From positions 1 to 6,844 of the forward strand of contig CACXGS010000227.1 in NCBI GenBank assembly GCA_902767195.1: a stretch of DNA of 6,844 bases, read 5' to 3'. Position 1 is the stretch's first letter. Each line of letters starts with the position of its first letter. The position numbers and the translations under genes were made by a program. The notes under the pieces are model-generated. The model was not told the DNA's origin. It was given only the letters and a program-made list of their open reading frames with translations, and ran no database searches. This stretch comes from an uncultured Lachnospiraceae bacterium. GTDB lineage: Bacteria > Bacillota_A > Clostridia > Lachnospirales > Lachnospiraceae. Positions 4,732 through 6,844 of the stretch are shown here, piece after piece.

Positions 4732-6844
4732 TCAATCTTCTACTTCCACCACTTTAAGATCATCCTGTCCCAGGGTCTCCAGATCCATCTCCGGGAGTTC
4801 CGGATGCTCTTCTTTCACATCATCGGGGTCAAAGATGACCAGCAGGGTATCCTCATTGACCTCATCCCCCTGCTCGACACAGATCTGTTCCACGGTTCCG
4901 CTGATTCTGGAATTGATGGTGGTCTCCATTTTCATCGTCTCAATGATCATAATCGGCTGGTTTTTCTCTACCTGATCGCCTTCCTTTATCATGATCTCGA
5001 TGACATTTCCGGGAAGGGGTGAACCCAGATGACCCGGATTCCGATGGTCCGTATGGAGCTCACGGTCCGCTTTTACCTCAAAGGCTTTATCGAAGATATG
5101 AATCTCTCTCAGGAAACCGTTTACCTCAAATTGCAGAGTACGGTTGCCCTCCTGATCGGGTTCCGACATTTCCACGAACTTAATCTGTGTATCAATACCC
5201 GGTTCAATCTGGATGGTAGTCTCTTCTCCCGGCCGCAGTCCGTAGAAATATACATGGCTCTCCAGCTGGGATACATCCGAGTAGGCCTGGAAATGAGCAC
5301 AGTAATCATCATAGATCCTGGGATACAGAGCATAGCTTACGACCTTCTGCTGCATCACCTTGTCATCGTCCATGATATCAATATAATAGTTCTCCTTCAG
5401 ATGGGCTGCGATCTTCTCGAAATCCGCATCCGGCAGAAGACTTCCGGGTCTGACAGTAATGGGCTCCATGTCTTTTAGTACGGTTTTCTGCATGGCCTCC
5501 GGGAAGCCGTCTTCCGGCTGACCGTACTCACCGCGGAAGAACTGGATGACGGAATTGGGGAAGGAAAGGTTCCTGCCCTTTTCGAGAATGTTCTCTTTGG
5601 TCAGTCCGTTCTTAAGCATGAATATGGCCAGGTCTCCGACTGCCTTGGAAGAAGGAGTGGCTTTAATGATATTGCCCATGAGATCGTCGGCGTCCATGTA
5701 GAGCTTTTTGACTTCGTCAAACCGTTCCATGGCACCCACTTCCCTGACCTGGGCAGTGAAATTGGAATACTGTCCGCCCGGGATCTCATACTGATAAATC
5801 TCCGGATTGGGGGAAACCATATCGCTCTCATAGACTTTGTAGACTTTCCTGGCCTGTTCATAATAGCGGTTAATGACCAGAAGATCCTCTGCGCTCAGGC
5901 CGGTATCTCGGGGGGTCCCGTGAAGGGCCTCTACCAGGGCGTTCATGGAAGGCTGACTGGTCAGAGAACTCATAGAACCGATGGCACAGTCGACGATATC
6001 CACACCGGCTTCTGCCGCCATCAGATAGGAAGCGATACCGTTGCCGCATGTGTCGTGCATGTGCAGAGCGATAGGCACCTTAAACTCGGACTTCATGGCG
6101 GTGATCAGTTCTTTTGCCGCATAGGGCCGAATCAGGGCAGCCATATCCTTGATGGCAATGATATGACATCCCATATCCACCAGCTCCCGCCCTTTCCTCA
6201 GGTAGTAGTCTATGGTGTATTTCTTTTCCCTGGGGTTCATGATATCCCCGGTATAGCAGATCGCTCCTTCCACGATCTTGCCGGCTTTGAGGATCTCCTC
6301 CACAGGAATCTTTATGTTCTCCATCCAGTTAAGGCTGTCAAAGACTCTGTAGACATCCACGCCAATGTCACTGGACACCTTGATAAATTCCCTGACCACA
6401 TTGTCCGGATAGGCAGAATAGCCCACCAGATTAGATCCCCGCAGCAGCATCTGGATCAGCACATTGGGCATCCGCTCCCTGAGCAGACGCAGCCGCCTCC
6501 AGGGAGATTCTTTCAGGAAACGGTAGGTGGTATCGTAAGTAGCCCCTCCCCAGCATTCCAGGGAAAAAGCATCCTTCAGATAGAGGTTGGATGCCCTGGC
6601 AGCACCGGCCAGTTCCTTGGTCCTCATACGGGTGGCCAGCAGGGACTGCTGGGCATCTCTCATAGTGGTATCGGTTATAAATAATTTCTTAGAGCGATAG
6701 ATCTTTTGGGTATACATCTCCGCCCCTAATCTCAGGAATTCGTCCCGGGATCCCCTGACAGGCTTTGTGTCATCGATGACCGGAACAACTCTGTCATGAA
6801 GGTTGGGCTTGGGGCCCGGATTGACATTGACCATCTTATTGGCC
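4732..6844 (-). CDS. pyc: Pyruvate carboxylase, C-terminal part (5' end beyond right window edge)
   Basis: Biotin enzyme that makes oxaloacetate from pyruvate, bicarbonate and ATP. Numbering here starts at the Met codon at 6832-6834, but the frame stays open through 6844 and this Met is probably internal: the first 50 residues look like the linker that follows the biotin carboxylase domain. The carboxyltransferase barrel starts at TDTTMRDAQQSLLATR (54-69), with metal-binding Asp60 next to Arg59. It continues with SLECWGGATYD (91-101), the carbamylated Lys229 in IAIKDMAAL, metal-binding His258 and His260 in HMHDTCGNG, PGGQYSNF, and KATPSSKAVGD. A tetramerisation/allosteric segment (about 520-600, with EPDQEGNRT) separates this enzyme from oxaloacetate decarboxylase alpha subunits. 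The biotinyl domain (about 602-669) carries Lys635 in ETMKMET, where Thr replaces the usual Ala. An acidic tail of about 30 residues follows. About 450 residues, including biotin carboxylase, should lie outside the window. A two-subunit enzyme is the alternative and cannot be excluded here. Confidence 0.95.
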   Translation of the reverse strand, partial: ANKMVNVNPGPKPNLHDRVVPVIDDTKPVRGSRDEFLRLGAEMYTQKIYRSKKLFITDTTMRDAQQSLLATRMRTKELAGAARASNLYLKDAFSLECWGGATYDTTYRFLKESPWRRLRLLRERMPNVLIQMLLRGSNLVGYSAYPDNVVREFIKVSSDIGVDVYRVFDSLNWMENIKIPVEEILKAGKIVEGAICYTGDIMNPREKKYTIDYYLRKGRELVDMGCHIIAIKDMAALIRPYAAKELITAMKSEFKVPIALHMHDTCGNGIASYLMAAEAGVDIVDCAIGSMSSLTSQPSMNALVEALHGTPRDTGLSAEDLLVINRYYEQARKVYKVYESDMVSPNPEIYQYEIPGGQYSNFTAQVREVGAMERFDEVKKLYMDADDLMGNIIKATPSSKAVGDLAIFMLKNGLTKENILEKGRNLSFPNSVIQFFRGEYGQPEDGFPEAMQKTVLKDMEPITVRPGSLLPDADFEKIAAHLKENYYIDIMDDDKVMQQKVVSYALYPRIYDDYCAHFQAYSDVSQLESHVYFYGLRPGEETTIQIEPGIDTQIKFVEMSEPDQEGNRTLQFEVNGFLREIHIFDKAFEVKADRELHTDHRNPGHLGSPLPGNVIEIMIKEGDQVEKNQPIMIIETMKMETTINSRISGTVEQICVEQGDEVNEDTLLVIFDPDDVKEEHPELPEMDLETLGQDDLKVVEVED

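Noticed and set aside
5920..6684. A 254-codon open frame on the plus strand opposite pyruvate carboxylase.
   Set aside because: It lies wholly antisense to a well-conserved catalytic domain, its product resembles no family I know, and it has no supporting context. It is a by-product of the coding strand's codon bias.
4732..6844. Oxaloacetate decarboxylase alpha subunit as the identity of the biotin protein.
   Set aside because: The N-terminal linker ahead of the TDTT motif and the allosteric/tetramerisation segment before the biotin domain fit pyruvate carboxylase. No membrane beta/gamma subunit genes follow.

Overview
The window holds five genes, all on the minus strand and packed head to tail. 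In transcription order (high to low coordinates) they are: the C-terminal two thirds of pyruvate carboxylase (5' end beyond the right edge), an M18-family zinc aminopeptidase, a small membrane protein with a zinc-binding anti-sigma-like domain, DNA polymerase I (polA), and the first 77 codons of dephospho-CoA kinase (coaE), cut by the left edge. Gaps between genes are 39, 28 and 38 bases, and polA and coaE overlap by 14 bases. No gap contains a rho-independent terminator, so a single polycistronic transcript is likely. There is no gene-free stretch above about 40 bases, and no RNA gene, mobile element, repeat or CRISPR array was seen.

The window suggests a Gram-positive anaerobe of the Clostridia, most likely Lachnospiraceae or a close relative. 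The reasons are the polA-coaE pairing, a PolA whose 3'-5' exonuclease domain has lost its catalytic carboxylates (the Bacillus/Clostridium pattern), a type 1 M18 aminopeptidase like those of clostridia and Thermotoga, GAGGAG/GGGAGG ribosome binding sites, and moderate GC content. This is inference from protein character; no database was searched.

Layout: 1-233 coaE (partial); 220-2883 polA; 2922-3254 zinc-finger membrane protein; 3283-4692 aminopeptidase; 4732-6844 pyruvate carboxylase (partial). The genes do not form one pathway. Pyruvate carboxylase replenishes oxaloacetate, the aminopeptidase recycles peptides, PolA handles repair and Okazaki fragment maturation, and CoaE finishes coenzyme A synthesis. 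The arrangement reads as a housekeeping operon.

I found no convincing undescribed system. The points most worth a second look are the orphan anti-sigma-like protein just upstream of polA, an acidic tail beyond the biotin domain of pyruvate carboxylase, and a Thr in place of the usual Ala in its biotinylation motif.
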